A DNA stretch of 64,000 bases from Citrobacter sp. R56 (GCF_016811995.1 NZ_CP069159.1:3348001-3412000), one strand, 5' to 3'. Positions 8,958-19,751 are shown, numbered from the stretch's first letter. Notes: a model not told the origin generated them from the letters alone. Made by a program: numbers and translations.

Positions 8958-9737
8958 TCACGACTTCTTCAGTTGCGCCACCACCAGCTGGTGGCGCGAA
9001 TTGTAAAACTTCCGGTAGGTTAAATAGCAGGCGATAATGGTCGACAGGCTGGCTGTTGAGAGCAGCATAAAGGTCACCATTATCTGATATTTAATCGCTT
9101 TCACCGGGTCAATACCGGCAAAAATAAGCCCCGACATCATCCCCGGTAAACTCACCAGGCCCACCGTTTTCGCCGAATCTATGGTCGGAATAAGCGACGC
9201 GCGAATGCTGTCGCGGATAAGTCCGGCAGACGCCATTTTCGGCGTTGCGCCCAGGCTTAGTTTTTCCTGAATCTGCTGATGTTCGCCAGTGAATCGCTGG
9301 CCGAGATTGTTGTAGCACAGACCGACGGCCACCATCGCGTTCCCCGCAATCATGCCGGAAATGGGGATCACCTGCATGGGTACAAATTCAATGGAGCCAG
9401 AAAGCACTAATACCGCCAGCGTTAATCCCGCGCCGGACGTAATAGCGATAAACGATGAGATAAAGGCTTTGTCGATATATTTACTGCGTTTTTGCGCGTT
9501 ATACGCCGCATTAAAACAGATGAATAACACCATCAAAATGGTCAAAACGGCATGATTAACGCCGAATATGTATTTTAAGACATACCCCACAATAACAAGC
9601 TGGACCACCGCCCGGCAGATACTCCAGAGAATCTCTTTCTCCAGCGCCAGTTTTTCTTTGTGGCTAATCATTATCGCCACCACTATCAGCATCATCGCGA
9701 ATGCCAGAGATTCATTAGTAATATTATGCTCGTTCAT
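8958..9737 (-). CDS. fetB: iron export permease FetB
   Basis: Inner-membrane permease of the FetAB ABC exporter, which lowers cellular iron and aids peroxide resistance. The 259 residues from MNEHNITNES contain about seven hydrophobic segments and the family blocks PISGMIAGNAMVAVGL and SLPGMMSGLIFAG. A longer frame starting nine codons upstream would extend into fetA and is not expected. It overlaps fetA by 14 nt, so the pair is probably co-translated. UPF0014 family. Confidence 0.94.
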   Translation of the reverse strand: MNEHNITNESLAFAMMLIVVAIMISHKEKLALEKEILWSICRAVVQLVIVGYVLKYIFGVNHAVLTILMVLFICFNAAYNAQKRSKYIDKAFISSFIAITSGAGLTLAVLVLSGSIEFVPMQVIPISGMIAGNAMVAVGLCYNNLGQRFTGEHQQIQEKLSLGATPKMASAGLIRDSIRASLIPTIDSAKTVGLVSLPGMMSGLIFAGIDPVKAIKYQIMVTFMLLSTASLSTIIACYLTYRKFYNSRHQLVVAQLKKS

Positions 9738-10401
9738 AGGTTGCCTCCTGCATTTCTCCGGCATGAGGCTGGAGTGTGATCACTTTATCCGCATGGTTTA
9801 TTTCATCTTTATCGTGAGTGACCCATAACACGCCGATATTTTTATCGCGGACATAATGATGGATAAGATCGTTCACATTGCGTTTATTACTCTCATCCAA
9901 CGCGCTGGTAATTTCATCCAGCAGCAGTATTTTAGGCAGAAACTGTAAGTTGCGGATTAAGGCGATCCGTTGTTTCTCACCACCCGAAAGTTCAGTAATA
10001 CTCTTGGTCAGGATCTCTTGCGGTAATTCAACGCGCGCCAGATCGGCGGCAAATGCGTCAGGATCTGGACGTTGATGGCGGATCTGCCACGGGAAAATCA
10101 GATTATCGTAAACCGTGTCGCCAAATAGCGCGGGCGTCTGGGCGCAATAAGAGACTTGCTGGCGATAGTGTTCGGGATTCAGGTTTGTTATCTCCTCCCC
10201 GGCATACACGATCTCGCCGTGGCTTGGGCTTATCAGCGATGCTACAATTTTTAGCAGCGTGCTCTTACCACATCCTGAAGGGCCGGTAATCAGCTTAAAC
10301 TCCCCCACCCTAAGATTAAAACTGATGTTATTCAGAATGTTGGTAGCCCCATCCTGGTATCCCACCCTTTTTAGCTGGAGCAAAATGCTTTCTTCTTTCA
10401 T
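9724..10401 (-). CDS. fetA: iron export ATP-binding protein FetA
   Basis: ATPase of the FetAB iron exporter, 225 residues from MKEESILLQL. Walker A GPSGCGKST is at 40-48, the signature is LSGGEKQR, Walker B is ILLLDEITSALD, and the switch His is in VTHDKDE. The open frame continues 23 codons upstream, with an alternative ATG at 10419. I chose 10401 because it matches the length of the E. coli protein and has GGATG at a usable spacing. Divergent from qmcA. Confidence 0.92.
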   Translation of the reverse strand: MKEESILLQLKRVGYQDGATNILNNISFNLRVGEFKLITGPSGCGKSTLLKIVASLISPSHGEIVYAGEEITNLNPEHYRQQVSYCAQTPALFGDTVYDNLIFPWQIRHQRPDPDAFAADLARVELPQEILTKSITELSGGEKQRIALIRNLQFLPKILLLDEITSALDESNKRNVNDLIHHYVRDKNIGVLWVTHDKDEINHADKVITLQPHAGEMQEATYERA

Positions 10402-10550
10402 TACACATCCGTTTTTCATGTTTCTGGCAAAAATGTAGTGTATCCCTCTAATGACCAGGAGGTAACTCACTATGATTAATCAGGTATAATTGATTAACAG
10501 AGACAATAAAAATCGTTTTTGACATGGACAACACTACAGGAGGTTTATCG

Positions 10551-11468
10551 ATGCTTATCTTTATCCCGATTCTTATTTTCGTCGCACTGGTGATTGTCGG
10601 TGCTGGCGTCAAAATCGTTCCGCAAGGATACCAGTGGACCGTAGAGCGATTTGGTCGCTATACCAATACACTGCAGCCGGGTCTGAGTCTCGTGGTCCCG
10701 TTTATGGATCGCATTGGCCGAAAAATCAATATGATGGAACAGGTTCTCGATATTCCATCGCAGGAGGTTATCTCTAAAGATAACGCCAACGTTTCGATTG
10801 ATGCGGTCTGTTTTATTCAGGTGATAGATGCGCCAAAAGCCGCGTATGAAGTCAGTAATCTGGAACTGGCCATCATCAATCTGACCATGACGAACATCCG
10901 TACCGTACTGGGCTCAATGGAGCTTGATGAAATGCTCTCCCAGCGCGACAACATCAATACCCGCCTGTTGCACATTGTTGATGAAGCCACCAACCCGTGG
11001 GGGATCAAAATTACCCGCATTGAGATCCGCGATGTTCGTCCTCCGGCGGAGTTGATCGACGCCATGAATGCACAGATGAAAGCGGAACGCACCAAACGTG
11101 CCTATATCCTGGAAGCCGAAGGGATCCGCCAGGCGGAGATCGTCAAAGCCGAGGGTGAGAAACAGTCAAAAATTTTGATCGCCGAAGGTGACCGTCAGTC
11201 GGCATTTTTACAGGCAGAAGCCCGCGAACGCTCCGCCGAAGCGGAAGCCCGCGCCACGCAAATGGTTTCTGAGGCTATCGCCTCCGGAAACATTCAGGCC
11301 GTTAACTATTTCGTAGCGCAGAAATACACCGAAGCGCTGCAAAAAATTGGTTCGGCTAACAACAGTAAAGTGGTGATGATGCCGCTCGATGCCAGCAGTC
11401 TGATGGGCTCCATTGCCGGGATCACCGAACTGATTAAGGACAGCGCCAGCGAACGGAAAAACCCATGA
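10551..11468 (+). CDS. qmcA: SPFH/band-7 membrane protein QmcA
   Basis: Stomatin/prohibitin-family protein of 305 residues, anchored by an N-terminal transmembrane helix (about 3-22) with the SPFH domain after it. A long charged helical region rich in AEGxRQ repeats (about 190-250) forms the oligomerising coiled coil. It is associated with membrane quality control around FtsH-type proteases and lipid microdomains. The ATG at 10551 has an AGGAGG site 7 nt upstream; a start nine codons earlier lacks one. The stop overlaps ybbJ by 4 nt, the usual SPFH-NfeD pairing. Confidence 0.95.
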   Translation: MLIFIPILIFVALVIVGAGVKIVPQGYQWTVERFGRYTNTLQPGLSLVVPFMDRIGRKINMMEQVLDIPSQEVISKDNANVSIDAVCFIQVIDAPKAAYEVSNLELAIINLTMTNIRTVLGSMELDEMLSQRDNINTRLLHIVDEATNPWGIKITRIEIRDVRPPAELIDAMNAQMKAERTKRAYILEAEGIRQAEIVKAEGEKQSKILIAEGDRQSAFLQAEARERSAEAEARATQMVSEAIASGNIQAVNYFVAQKYTEALQKIGSANNSKVVMMPLDASSLMGSIAGITELIKDSASERKNP

Positions 11469-11929
11469 TTGAAATGATTCTGGTACATCCGCATCTTTTC
11501 TGGCTCAGCCTCGGCGGTCTGTTACTGGCCGCTGAGATGCTCGGCGGTAACGGCTATCTGCTCTGGAGCGGCGTGGCGGCGGTGATCACCGGATTAACGG
11601 TCTGGCTCCTACCTCTCGGCTGGGAGTGGCAGGGAACGCTGTTTTCTGTGTTAACCCTGCTGGCAGCGTGGTTCTGGTGGAAGTGGCTGACGCGGCACGT
11701 CGGTGAGAAAAAACCGTCAGACAGCCACCTCAATCAACGCGGACAACAATTGGTTGGGCGTCGGTTTATTCTGGACACTACGCTGGTCAACGGGCATGGG
11801 CACATGCGGGTCGGCGACAGCTCCTGGCCCGTCAGCGCCGATCAGGATCTCACTGCCGGTACACATGTCGAAGTGATCGCTGTAGAAGGCATTACGTTGA
11901 AAATCAAATCGGTATTATCAGAACAATAA
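11465..11929 (+). CDS. ybbJ: NfeD-like inner-membrane protein YbbJ
   Basis: Partner of QmcA. The 154 residues hold two or three hydrophobic helices (about 8-80) followed by an OB-fold NfeD domain with [26 protein letters not shown] and [15 protein letters not shown]. In this family the NfeD protein binds the SPFH oligomer at the membrane. Translation is probably coupled to qmcA through the ATGA overlap. In E. coli K-12 the next gene is cueR; here two unrelated genes lie in between. Confidence 0.94.
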   Translation: MIEMILVHPHLFWLSLGGLLLAAEMLGGNGYLLWSGVAAVITGLTVWLLPLGWEWQGTLFSVLTLLAAWFWWKWLTRHVGEKKPSDSHLNQRGQQLVGRRFILDTTLVNGHGHMRVGDSSWPVSADQDLTAGTHVEVIAVEGITLKIKSVLSEQ

Positions 11930-11951
11930 TCATCAGGGAATAAAGACTATT

Positions 11952-14105
11952 ATGGCCAGGAAGACTCCTCTTACACTCGCCCTCTGCGCGCTGCTGGCGG
12001 GTGCGCCACAGGCATTCGCCTCTTTCGATATCGAAGACTGCACGTGGAGCAGCAAAAACTGCCTGCTGAAAGGCGTTCCCGTACTCACTCCAGGAAATGA
12101 TACCCGCGACAACCTGCTGCGGTTATTCAGCGAAGCAAAATCATTCGAACTCCCCGTGCAGTCGATGCCTGCGGATATCACCCGTTCCCGCGATTACTAT
12201 TTTGCCTATCATCCGCAATGGGATGCCGTGAGCGCCCCCTCTGCGTCAACCGTGGTATCCAGCGAGAACCCAACGCTGACTCAGCAAGCGACGGCGCTGC
12301 AACTTGATCCGGCGGAGATCGCGCGTCTGAGCGAAAACGACAGCGGACTGGAAAACCGCTACGTCTCGAATAGCAGCGACGGCGTGAGTCAATTTTTCAC
12401 GGCGCTTATCGATGACGCTACGCTTACGCCGGAACAACGTCATGCGCTGGCGCAGGCGCGCATGGCAATCTGGGGTGGCGCCACAACCGGGCAGGTCTCT
12501 GAAGCGCTTGCAACGCTTCCGGCAGATTCCTCCGCCCTGCTGTACAAAACGTATCTGACCGGTGCCACCTATTTCTACACTGAAGACTACAAATCCGCAG
12601 AGCAGGATTTCACCGCCCTGGCGAACAGCAAAAATCCCTGGCTGGAAGAGACGGCGCAATACATGCTGATGCGCACGGCGCTGAACAAAAGTAGCCAGCA
12701 CAGTACCGGCGAATACGGCGATTTTGATATCAGCAAGATAGACCAGCAGTTCGCAAACCAGGCGCAAGAAGCCGCACAGCGCTATCTGCAACGCTGGCCG
12801 CAAGGCCTGTATGCCGATTCGGCTCGCGGCATGCTGCGCCGTATCAACTGGTATCAGCAAGCGTGGCCACAGCTGGCGGCATTGTATGAGCAGACATTCC
12901 AGCAGGCAAAAGATCCTGACGCACTGCGTCATCTGGTGACCGAATACGATAACGTATATGGCATGCGCTTCTACAACGCCCCGTTCACGGAAGCATTCCC
13001 TGATGCGCTCCAGATAAGCTATATCGAATTATTACGTGCGCTGCGCCCGAACAGCGACAATAAACCAACGTTGACGCAAGCCTTTCTCGACAGCACCAAA
13101 CCGGCATTTGAGAAAGGCGGAAAAGCGCCGCTGTGGCACAACCTGCAGCTCAATCTGTGGATGGCGACGGGCAACTACGCCGCGATCGTTCAGGCCATCA
13201 CCCCGGCAAAACAGCTCCCGGCCCATGATATTCTCACCTTCAGTGAGCAGGTGCTGTACGGCGAAGCGCTGATGGGACAACAACAGTGGCAGGCGGCGCG
13301 GGATTTCTGGCAACAGTTGCTGAAACTCAGCCAGGATAACGAGCAGCAGCAGTATCTCCAGGCAAAACTGGCGGCAACGCTGGTTTATAACAACGAGATT
13401 AACGCGATTTTTGCCCCGCAAAGTCCGGTGACCAACCTGCGATTCCGCTCCCGGGTTCTGAAAACGCAGGCTCCACTTGAGCTGTTGCGCCAGCAGGCGA
13501 CCCAGGGAACGAATAATGAAGAACGCACCATCGCCCTGCACACGCTGCTGGTTCGCGATCTTACCGAAAACCGTTTTAGCGACTGGTTAACTGACATCAA
13601 ACTTGTGAAGGCGATTACACCGCCGGTCATCGGTGAGTCCTTCGATGACGTGAATCTGAGCGTCTTTGACTGGAAGGGCAGCGCGGCGGATGCCGGATAC
13701 GTCTGTAGTGGCCTGAGCGAAACGGTAGGCGTCCTGAGCAAAAAAGCCAACGACGCGCATGCCCTCAACTGCCTTGGCGAATTTTTCCGCACCACGCAAA
13801 CCCATGTCGATTTATGGAAAGACGGTGAGGGAAACGCGGCGCTGGAAGCGGCTATCGACCGCAAACATCCGTATGGCCAGTTTGATCGCCAGAGCTACTA
13901 CCAGCAGGTTATCGCCTCACCGAAAGCGGAACCCGAGGATAAAAGCTACGCCCTCTACCGGGCCATCATGTGCTATTCGCCGTCCGGGATGAATGAGTGC
14001 GGCGGCGAAGAGGTCGATAAAGTACAGCGCAAAGGCTGGTTCACGCAGTTGAAAACAGAATATCCGGGTAGCCCGTGGGCACAAAAGCTCAAGTACTACT
14101 GGTAA
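11952..14105 (+). CDS. secreted 717-residue protein of unknown function, helical-repeat-like
   Basis: I do not recognise a named family. The first about 24 residues are a Sec signal peptide (TLALCALLAGAPQAFA), so the protein is periplasmic or exported. The remainder is predominantly alpha-helical by composition, rich in Ala, Gln and Leu. Segments such as SALLYKTYLTGATYFYTEDYKSAEQDF and LMGQQQWQAARDFWQQLL resemble tetratricopeptide-type repeats used for protein-protein contact. Several cysteines occur (DCTWSSKNC near the N-terminus; C...C late), compatible with disulfides. It begins 22 bp after ybbJ and overlaps the next gene, which encodes a DUF3142 protein, by 31 nt, so the two are almost certainly one functional unit. 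Accessory relative to E. coli K-12, inserted between ybbJ and cueR; base composition is like the neighbours. Confidence 0.85.
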   Translation: MARKTPLTLALCALLAGAPQAFASFDIEDCTWSSKNCLLKGVPVLTPGNDTRDNLLRLFSEAKSFELPVQSMPADITRSRDYYFAYHPQWDAVSAPSASTVVSSENPTLTQQATALQLDPAEIARLSENDSGLENRYVSNSSDGVSQFFTALIDDATLTPEQRHALAQARMAIWGGATTGQVSEALATLPADSSALLYKTYLTGATYFYTEDYKSAEQDFTALANSKNPWLEETAQYMLMRTALNKSSQHSTGEYGDFDISKIDQQFANQAQEAAQRYLQRWPQGLYADSARGMLRRINWYQQAWPQLAALYEQTFQQAKDPDALRHLVTEYDNVYGMRFYNAPFTEAFPDALQISYIELLRALRPNSDNKPTLTQAFLDSTKPAFEKGGKAPLWHNLQLNLWMATGNYAAIVQAITPAKQLPAHDILTFSEQVLYGEALMGQQQWQAARDFWQQLLKLSQDNEQQQYLQAKLAATLVYNNEINAIFAPQSPVTNLRFRSRVLKTQAPLELLRQQATQGTNNEERTIALHTLLVRDLTENRFSDWLTDIKLVKAITPPVIGESFDDVNLSVFDWKGSAADAGYVCSGLSETVGVLSKKANDAHALNCLGEFFRTTQTHVDLWKDGEGNAALEAAIDRKHPYGQFDRQSYYQQVIASPKAEPEDKSYALYRAIMCYSPSGMNECGGEEVDKVQRKGWFTQLKTEYPGSPWAQKLKYYW

Positions 14106-14791
14106 TCACACTGCTGACAGGTCAGTCGCAGGCGGCAGAGACGGTCAATGCCCACCAACATCAGGCGTTCTGGCTGTGGTCTGGCGTCAAAGCCAGCGCT
14201 GACCTGAAAAATGCGCAAACGGTCTACCTGCATCAGGGCGAGGTACTGACGCGCTCAGGCGAGGTGGTCTTTCAGCGTCTGGGGTTGCCGGTGAGTCGCC
14301 TGACGTTTCCGACGATCTGGCTCACCGTGCGTTTTACAACGCTTGACGTGCCGGAGGCGATCCCGGCGCGGATTATCCACCTGATGCAGCGCTGGCAAAA
14401 AATGGGCAACCAGGTCATTGGCTTGCAGGTCGATTTTGACGCCGCCACTCATCAACTGGCGGACTATGCGGTTTTTTTGCGTCAGTTGCGCCAGCAGTTA
14501 CCGCCCGAGTTTGCCCTTGGCGTGACCGGGCTGCTGGACTGGGCGAAAACGGGCGATATCGACACCCTCAACGCGCTGCCGGTGGATGAACTGGTGGTGC
14601 AAAGCTATCAGGGGCGTCATACGGTCGACAACTATGCGTACTATTTGCCCGCGCTGCAGCGGCTGCGCATTCCCTTTAAGCTCGGGCTGGTGCAAAACGG
14701 AAGTTGGGACGCGCAGGACGACGCGCAACTCAGAACCTCTCCCTGGTATCGCGGCACCGTGGTGTTTATGCTCAAACAGCCTGGCAACTAA
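14075..14791 (+). CDS. DUF3142-family exported protein
   Basis: 238 residues with a short N-terminal hydrophobic stretch ([14 protein letters not shown]) that looks like a signal peptide. The body matches what I know as DUF3142: [45 protein letters not shown] and [10 protein letters not shown]. This is the strand pattern of a TIM-barrel-like fold related to glycoside-hydrolase-type domains. No enzymatic activity is known to me. The start lies 31 nt inside the end of the upstream gene. It converges on cueR, overlapping the cueR stop region by 4 nt (14788-14791). Confidence 0.75.
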   Translation: MGTKAQVLLVITLLTGQSQAAETVNAHQHQAFWLWSGVKASADLKNAQTVYLHQGEVLTRSGEVVFQRLGLPVSRLTFPTIWLTVRFTTLDVPEAIPARIIHLMQRWQKMGNQVIGLQVDFDAATHQLADYAVFLRQLRQQLPPEFALGVTGLLDWAKTGDIDTLNALPVDELVVQSYQGRHTVDNYAYYLPALQRLRIPFKLGLVQNGSWDAQDDAQLRTSPWYRGTVVFMLKQPGN

Positions 14792-15198
14792 GCCTGAGTT
14801 TTGTGATGACAGCAGCCAGAAAGATTATCGATAATCGGGCACTCTGCGCTGTCGTCGCCAGGACAGGAATCCGCCAGCGCCAGCAGTTGCCCGCGCATCG
14901 CCTGCAGTTCACTGATATGCCGTTCAATTTCGGCGACTTTCTCCAGCGTACGCTTTTTCACATCTGCGCTGTGCCGCCCCGGGTCGTTAAATAAATTCAC
15001 CAGTTCACCGCACTCTTCCAGGTTAAATCCCACCTGACGCGCCTGACGCAATAACGTCAGTTCATTCAGATGTTGCTGGGTGTACGTGCGATATCCATTT
15101 TCACCACGCAGAGGCGGCGTCACCAGCCCTTTCTCTTCATAAAATCGAATCGCTTTACTGGTTAACCCGGTTTTTTTCGCCACATCGCTAATATTCAC
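14788..15198 (-). CDS. cueR: copper(I)-responsive MerR-family activator CueR
   Basis: Senses Cu(I), Ag(I) and Au(I) and activates copA and cueO by distorting promoters with over-long spacers. The 136 residues from [11 protein letters not shown] (GTG start, as judged by E. coli MNISDVAK) include the winged-helix MerR domain (1-70), a dimerising coiled coil, the metal loop with C112 and C120 ([10 protein letters not shown]) and a C-terminal CCHH tail. The Shine-Dalgarno-like AAGGGGGAA before the GTG lies within or next to a 22-bp direct repeat that bounds a prophage scar, so the native promoter region has been displaced (see mobile element). Normally divergent from copA; here separated from it by about 2 kb. 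Confidence 0.96.
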   Translation of the reverse strand: MNISDVAKKTGLTSKAIRFYEEKGLVTPPLRGENGYRTYTQQHLNELTLLRQARQVGFNLEECGELVNLFNDPGRHSADVKKRTLEKVAEIERHISELQAMRGQLLALADSCPGDDSAECPIIDNLSGCCHHKTQA

Positions 15199-15204
15199 AC
15201 TTCC

Positions 15205-15226
15205 CCCTTGACCTTCCCCTTGATGG
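15205..15226. repeat. left 22-bp direct repeat, candidate att site
   Basis: Identical over 22 bp to 17144-17165, running CCCTTGACCTTCC then CCTTGATGG. The right copy is the core of the copA promoter, with the -35 element and the left half of the CueR dyad. The left copy sits 6 bp upstream of the cueR start codon. Such a pair bounding phage genes is what integrase-mediated insertion leaves. Confidence 0.85.
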
Positions 15227-15252
15227 TGGAATTTTGAAAGGCACAGCCCCGT

Positions 15253-15282
15253 AGAATACCGCGCCACATCAGTATTTTACAA
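15253..15282 (-). promoter_or_regulatory. candidate replacement promoter for cueR
   Basis: On the minus strand TTGTAA (15277-15282) and TATTCT (15253-15258) are separated by 18 bp and point at cueR, about 55 bp upstream of its GTG. The DNA is inside the prophage scar, so if active it would replace the lost native promoter. Weak matches only. Confidence 0.3.
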
Positions 15283-15284
15283 AC

Positions 15285-15540
15285 TTAACTAGCCCTCAAA
15301 TCCCCCGTTTTTCCTCCAGAGTGTGGACACCATTTGGACATTCCACTTAGAGGATTGTAGCTCACTGCGTTCAACAAATAGACAGGTGCAAAGTGGGCAT
15401 AAACCATCGTTTGAGAAATATCGGCATGACCCAATATCCGTTGCAGAGCGATGATATTGCCTCCCTCCATCATGAAGCGAGTTGCGAACGTATGCCAGGT
15501 TCAAAGCACCCTAAACGCTTTATCATGTTGCAAGAATATT
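15285..15540 (-). pseudogene. tyrosine-recombinase (phage integrase) C-terminal remnant
   Basis: In one minus-strand frame the segment reads TWHTFATRFMMEGGN, then IIALQRILGHADISQTMVYAHFAP. This is the end of a P2-type integrase: the His of the HxxR box, the GH of LGH and the catalytic Tyr in MVYAHFAP. Immediately upstream the frame hits TGA, preceded by FLQHDKAFRVL, which looks like an earlier part of the same protein. An internal deletion therefore seems to have joined two pieces of the gene. The catalytic domain is incomplete and the product should be inactive. It reads toward cueR, next to the left repeat, the usual place for int beside att. Confidence 0.7.
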
Positions 15541-15856
15541 GGGCAGCCTGAACGACACCATTAAGGGAAAAGCCGACGTTACTGTCAGTGGTTCCCTCAC
15601 GGAGAAAATTACCGGTATTCGCCGCAGTGTCGCTGCTACGCAGGAGCTGATCGCGCCGGTCGTGAAGCTGGGCAGTGAGGAAATCAACGTCTTGACTCTG
15701 CTAACCGATATGCTGGACGTTCTGAATGAACTTGCCAGGGTGTGTGCGTCACACACTCACCCAAGCGTGGGGACCAGTAGCCAGGCTGGTGAGTTCACCG
15801 CTGCAGCCAGGAAAAGCACCGATTTGAAAGCGAAATACAGTCCGCTTATTGCCTGA
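15541..15856 (+). pseudogene. phage baseplate-type protein, C-terminal fragment
   Basis: About 105 codons open on the plus strand with no good start; only a TTG at 15539. The translation GSLNDTIKGKADVTVSGSL, LTLLTDMLDVLNELARVC and ASHTHPSVGTSSQAG resembles the repetitive beta-spike and C-terminal tail of phage baseplate assembly (gpV-like) proteins. It directly abuts the integrase fragment, so the junction near 15540 is probably a deletion point. Assignment is by general resemblance only; no function is expected. Confidence 0.45.
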
Positions 15857-16450
15857 CATCACGCAGGCGAAAACCCCCACGTCACCAGAAGCCACAGAAC
15901 GCACCACAACAAGCTTAAATAATTAAGTTCGCAACCATGCGGCCTTTTTTGCATTCGCTCGTCTCCTGGTCGTAGACGAAGCGACAAAGCGCAGACGGAA
16001 GCGGATCCGAGACGGAAACGGCGCTACACCGCACCCGCCTGCACTATTTGGATCATAAAAATTTTGCAAAAGAAATTTTGCGCAAAGCAACCCGCCAGCC
16101 CGCGCCGTGGCTGGGCTTCTGCGTTCCGTTCGCCTTTGTACACTGCGCAAGGATTTGCAGCGTTTTGCAAAAATCGGCAGGCAGTCAGCGGCTAAGCAAT
16201 TGGTTAATTTAATGTTTTTAAAAGGATCGTTTTACTTTTTGTCAGGATCAACCATATTCAGGGGTTTACATGGGCTGCTTCAGCTAATAGCATTTAAATG
16301 CTTTAAATACAGTTAGTTATTTCACTTAGGGAACATTTTCCCTCTTGCAAAAGACTACACACGGATTGGGTTTGCTAAGTCGCAGATATCACCCGCATAA
16401 AATACGCAGAAATAAAGAAGTAACACGGAGAACCACTTCAGGACGCAGTT
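15857..16450. other. gene-poor prophage-derived DNA
   Basis: No convincing coding region. A short CGCA-ACCA-TGCG hairpin followed by GCCTTTTTT (15930-15950) looks like an intrinsic terminator on the plus strand, after the baseplate fragment. The stretch then changes from GC-rich to AT-rich near 16190, ahead of the acetyltransferase gene, consistent with a patchwork of phage segments. The 60 bp before 16451 probably carry the promoter of that gene, but no clear consensus was found. Confidence 0.55.
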
Positions 16451-17023
16451 ATGACTAAATACCTTTTTGCTCTATTTTTTATACTCTTTGGAAACACACG
16501 CAATCTCTTCAAATACTGGAAAGCCGAAATAATCCGGCGCGACAGGTTCTCCATTCACCGGCTTTTGAGGGAGAAGAAAACCAGGGAAAGGCGTTATCTG
16601 TTTTGGTGGCGGCTGGCAAACGAAATGTTTATCAACGGCGGTAAGTTCACCAAAAGGGCCGCCAGAAAGATTAATACCAAGTTACTGAACGAGTACGGTT
16701 GCGATCTGGGTCTGGGGTTGACTGTAGGCAAGGGGTTAACGATTTTTCACCATACCGGCATTATTGTGACCAGCACGGCCATCATCGGTGAAAACTTAAC
16801 AATCAGACAAAACACCACCATTGGCCGCAAGCAATCAGACGATGATCGGGGCGTTTTGACCATTGGTGATAACGTCGATATTGGCGCACATACCTTCATT
16901 CTGGGTTCAGATTTTGCGATTGGGGATAACGTCAAAATTGGTGCGATGTCGTTTGTTATGGATGACATACCATCAGGTTGCACGTACATCACGAAGAAAG
17001 AAACCAGATTAATAGCTGTGTGA
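16451..17023 (+). CDS. hexapeptide-repeat acetyltransferase (serine acetyltransferase-like), phage cargo
   Basis: 190 residues. The N-terminal about 75 residues are basic and partly hydrophobic (YLFALFFILFGNTRNLFKYWK). The rest is a left-handed beta-helix of hexapeptide repeats: LTVGKGLTIFHHTGIIV, AIIGENLTIRQNTTIG, LTIGDNVDIGAHTFI and FAIGDNVKIGAMSFV. The HHTGIVV-like block carries the catalytic His of serine O-acetyltransferases and sugar acetylases. It is intact inside a decayed prophage and more AT-rich than its surroundings, as expected of a lysogenic-conversion gene. It may modify a surface sugar or supply O-acetylserine; the acceptor cannot be told. An intrinsic terminator follows at once. 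Confidence 0.75.
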   Translation: MTKYLFALFFILFGNTRNLFKYWKAEIIRRDRFSIHRLLREKKTRERRYLFWWRLANEMFINGGKFTKRAARKINTKLLNEYGCDLGLGLTVGKGLTIFHHTGIIVTSTAIIGENLTIRQNTTIGRKQSDDDRGVLTIGDNVDIGAHTFILGSDFAIGDNVKIGAMSFVMDDIPSGCTYITKKETRLIAV

Positions 17024-17033
17024 TTAGCACAAA

Positions 17034-17058
17034 AAAGCCCCGTTCTATACGGGGCTTT
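17034..17058 (+). terminator. intrinsic terminator after the acetyltransferase gene
   Basis: AAAGCCCCGT - TCTAT - ACGGGGCTTT, a perfect 10-bp stem followed by TGTCTTTG. The A-run upstream would let it act for the minus strand too. Confidence 0.85.
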
Positions 17059-17068
17059 GTCTTTGTAA

Positions 17069-17108
17069 TGTGGACACTTTTTTCGAAGTGTGGACGCTAT
17101 GTGGACGC
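17069..17108. repeat. TGTGGAC repeats at right end of prophage scar
   Basis: Three copies, TGTGGACAC (17069-17077), GTGTGGACGC (17088-17097) and ATGTGGACGC (17099-17108). The same motif, GTGTGGACACC, appears at 15321-15331 beside the left repeat. Likely arm-type binding sites of the phage integrase. Confidence 0.55.
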
Positions 17109-17143
17109 TGATTTTAAAAATCCCTTTCAATCAGCAATTTAAA

Positions 17144-17177
17144 CCCTTGACCTTCCCCTTGATGGAAGGTTTAACCT
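17144..17177 (+). promoter_or_regulatory. copA promoter with CueR operator
   Basis: -35 TTGACC (17147-17152), a 19-bp spacer and -10 TAACCT (17172-17177). The spacer holds the CueR dyad ACCTTCC (17150-17156) and GGAAGGT (17164-17170). This is the over-long spacer architecture that MerR-type activators untwist. Positions 17144-17165 double as the right-hand prophage repeat. Confidence 0.9.
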
Positions 17178-17244
17178 TTATAACAGTTAGTCAATACGAT
17201 TACTCAGGTCAATAACTATCTGACCATTTTAAAGGAGTTTTGTT

Positions 17245-19746
<2,502 letters not shown>

Positions 19747-19751
19747 ATCTT

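Larger units (their letters stand above)
15205..17165. mobile_element. prophage remnant inserted in the cueR-copA intergenic region
   Basis: About 1.96 kb between two identical 22-bp repeats. It contains, in order, a C-terminal piece of a tyrosine integrase (minus strand), a C-terminal piece of what looks like a phage baseplate protein (plus), about 600 bp without a convincing gene, an AT-rich acetyltransferase gene (plus) and an intrinsic terminator. Copies of TGTGGAC near both ends look like integrase arm-type sites. I infer a P2-like phage that integrated in the copA promoter and then lost most of its genome by internal deletion. A lone integrated fragment is less likely because both ends are retained. 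Confidence 0.8.

Noticed and set aside
15289-15504. 71-codon minus-strand frame overlapping the integrase remnant
   Set aside because: Out of frame with the recognisable integrase sequence.
15923-16150. 75-codon minus-strand frame in the prophage scar
   Set aside because: Arg/Ala-rich, no ribosome-binding site, not recognisable; probably chance in GC-rich phage DNA.
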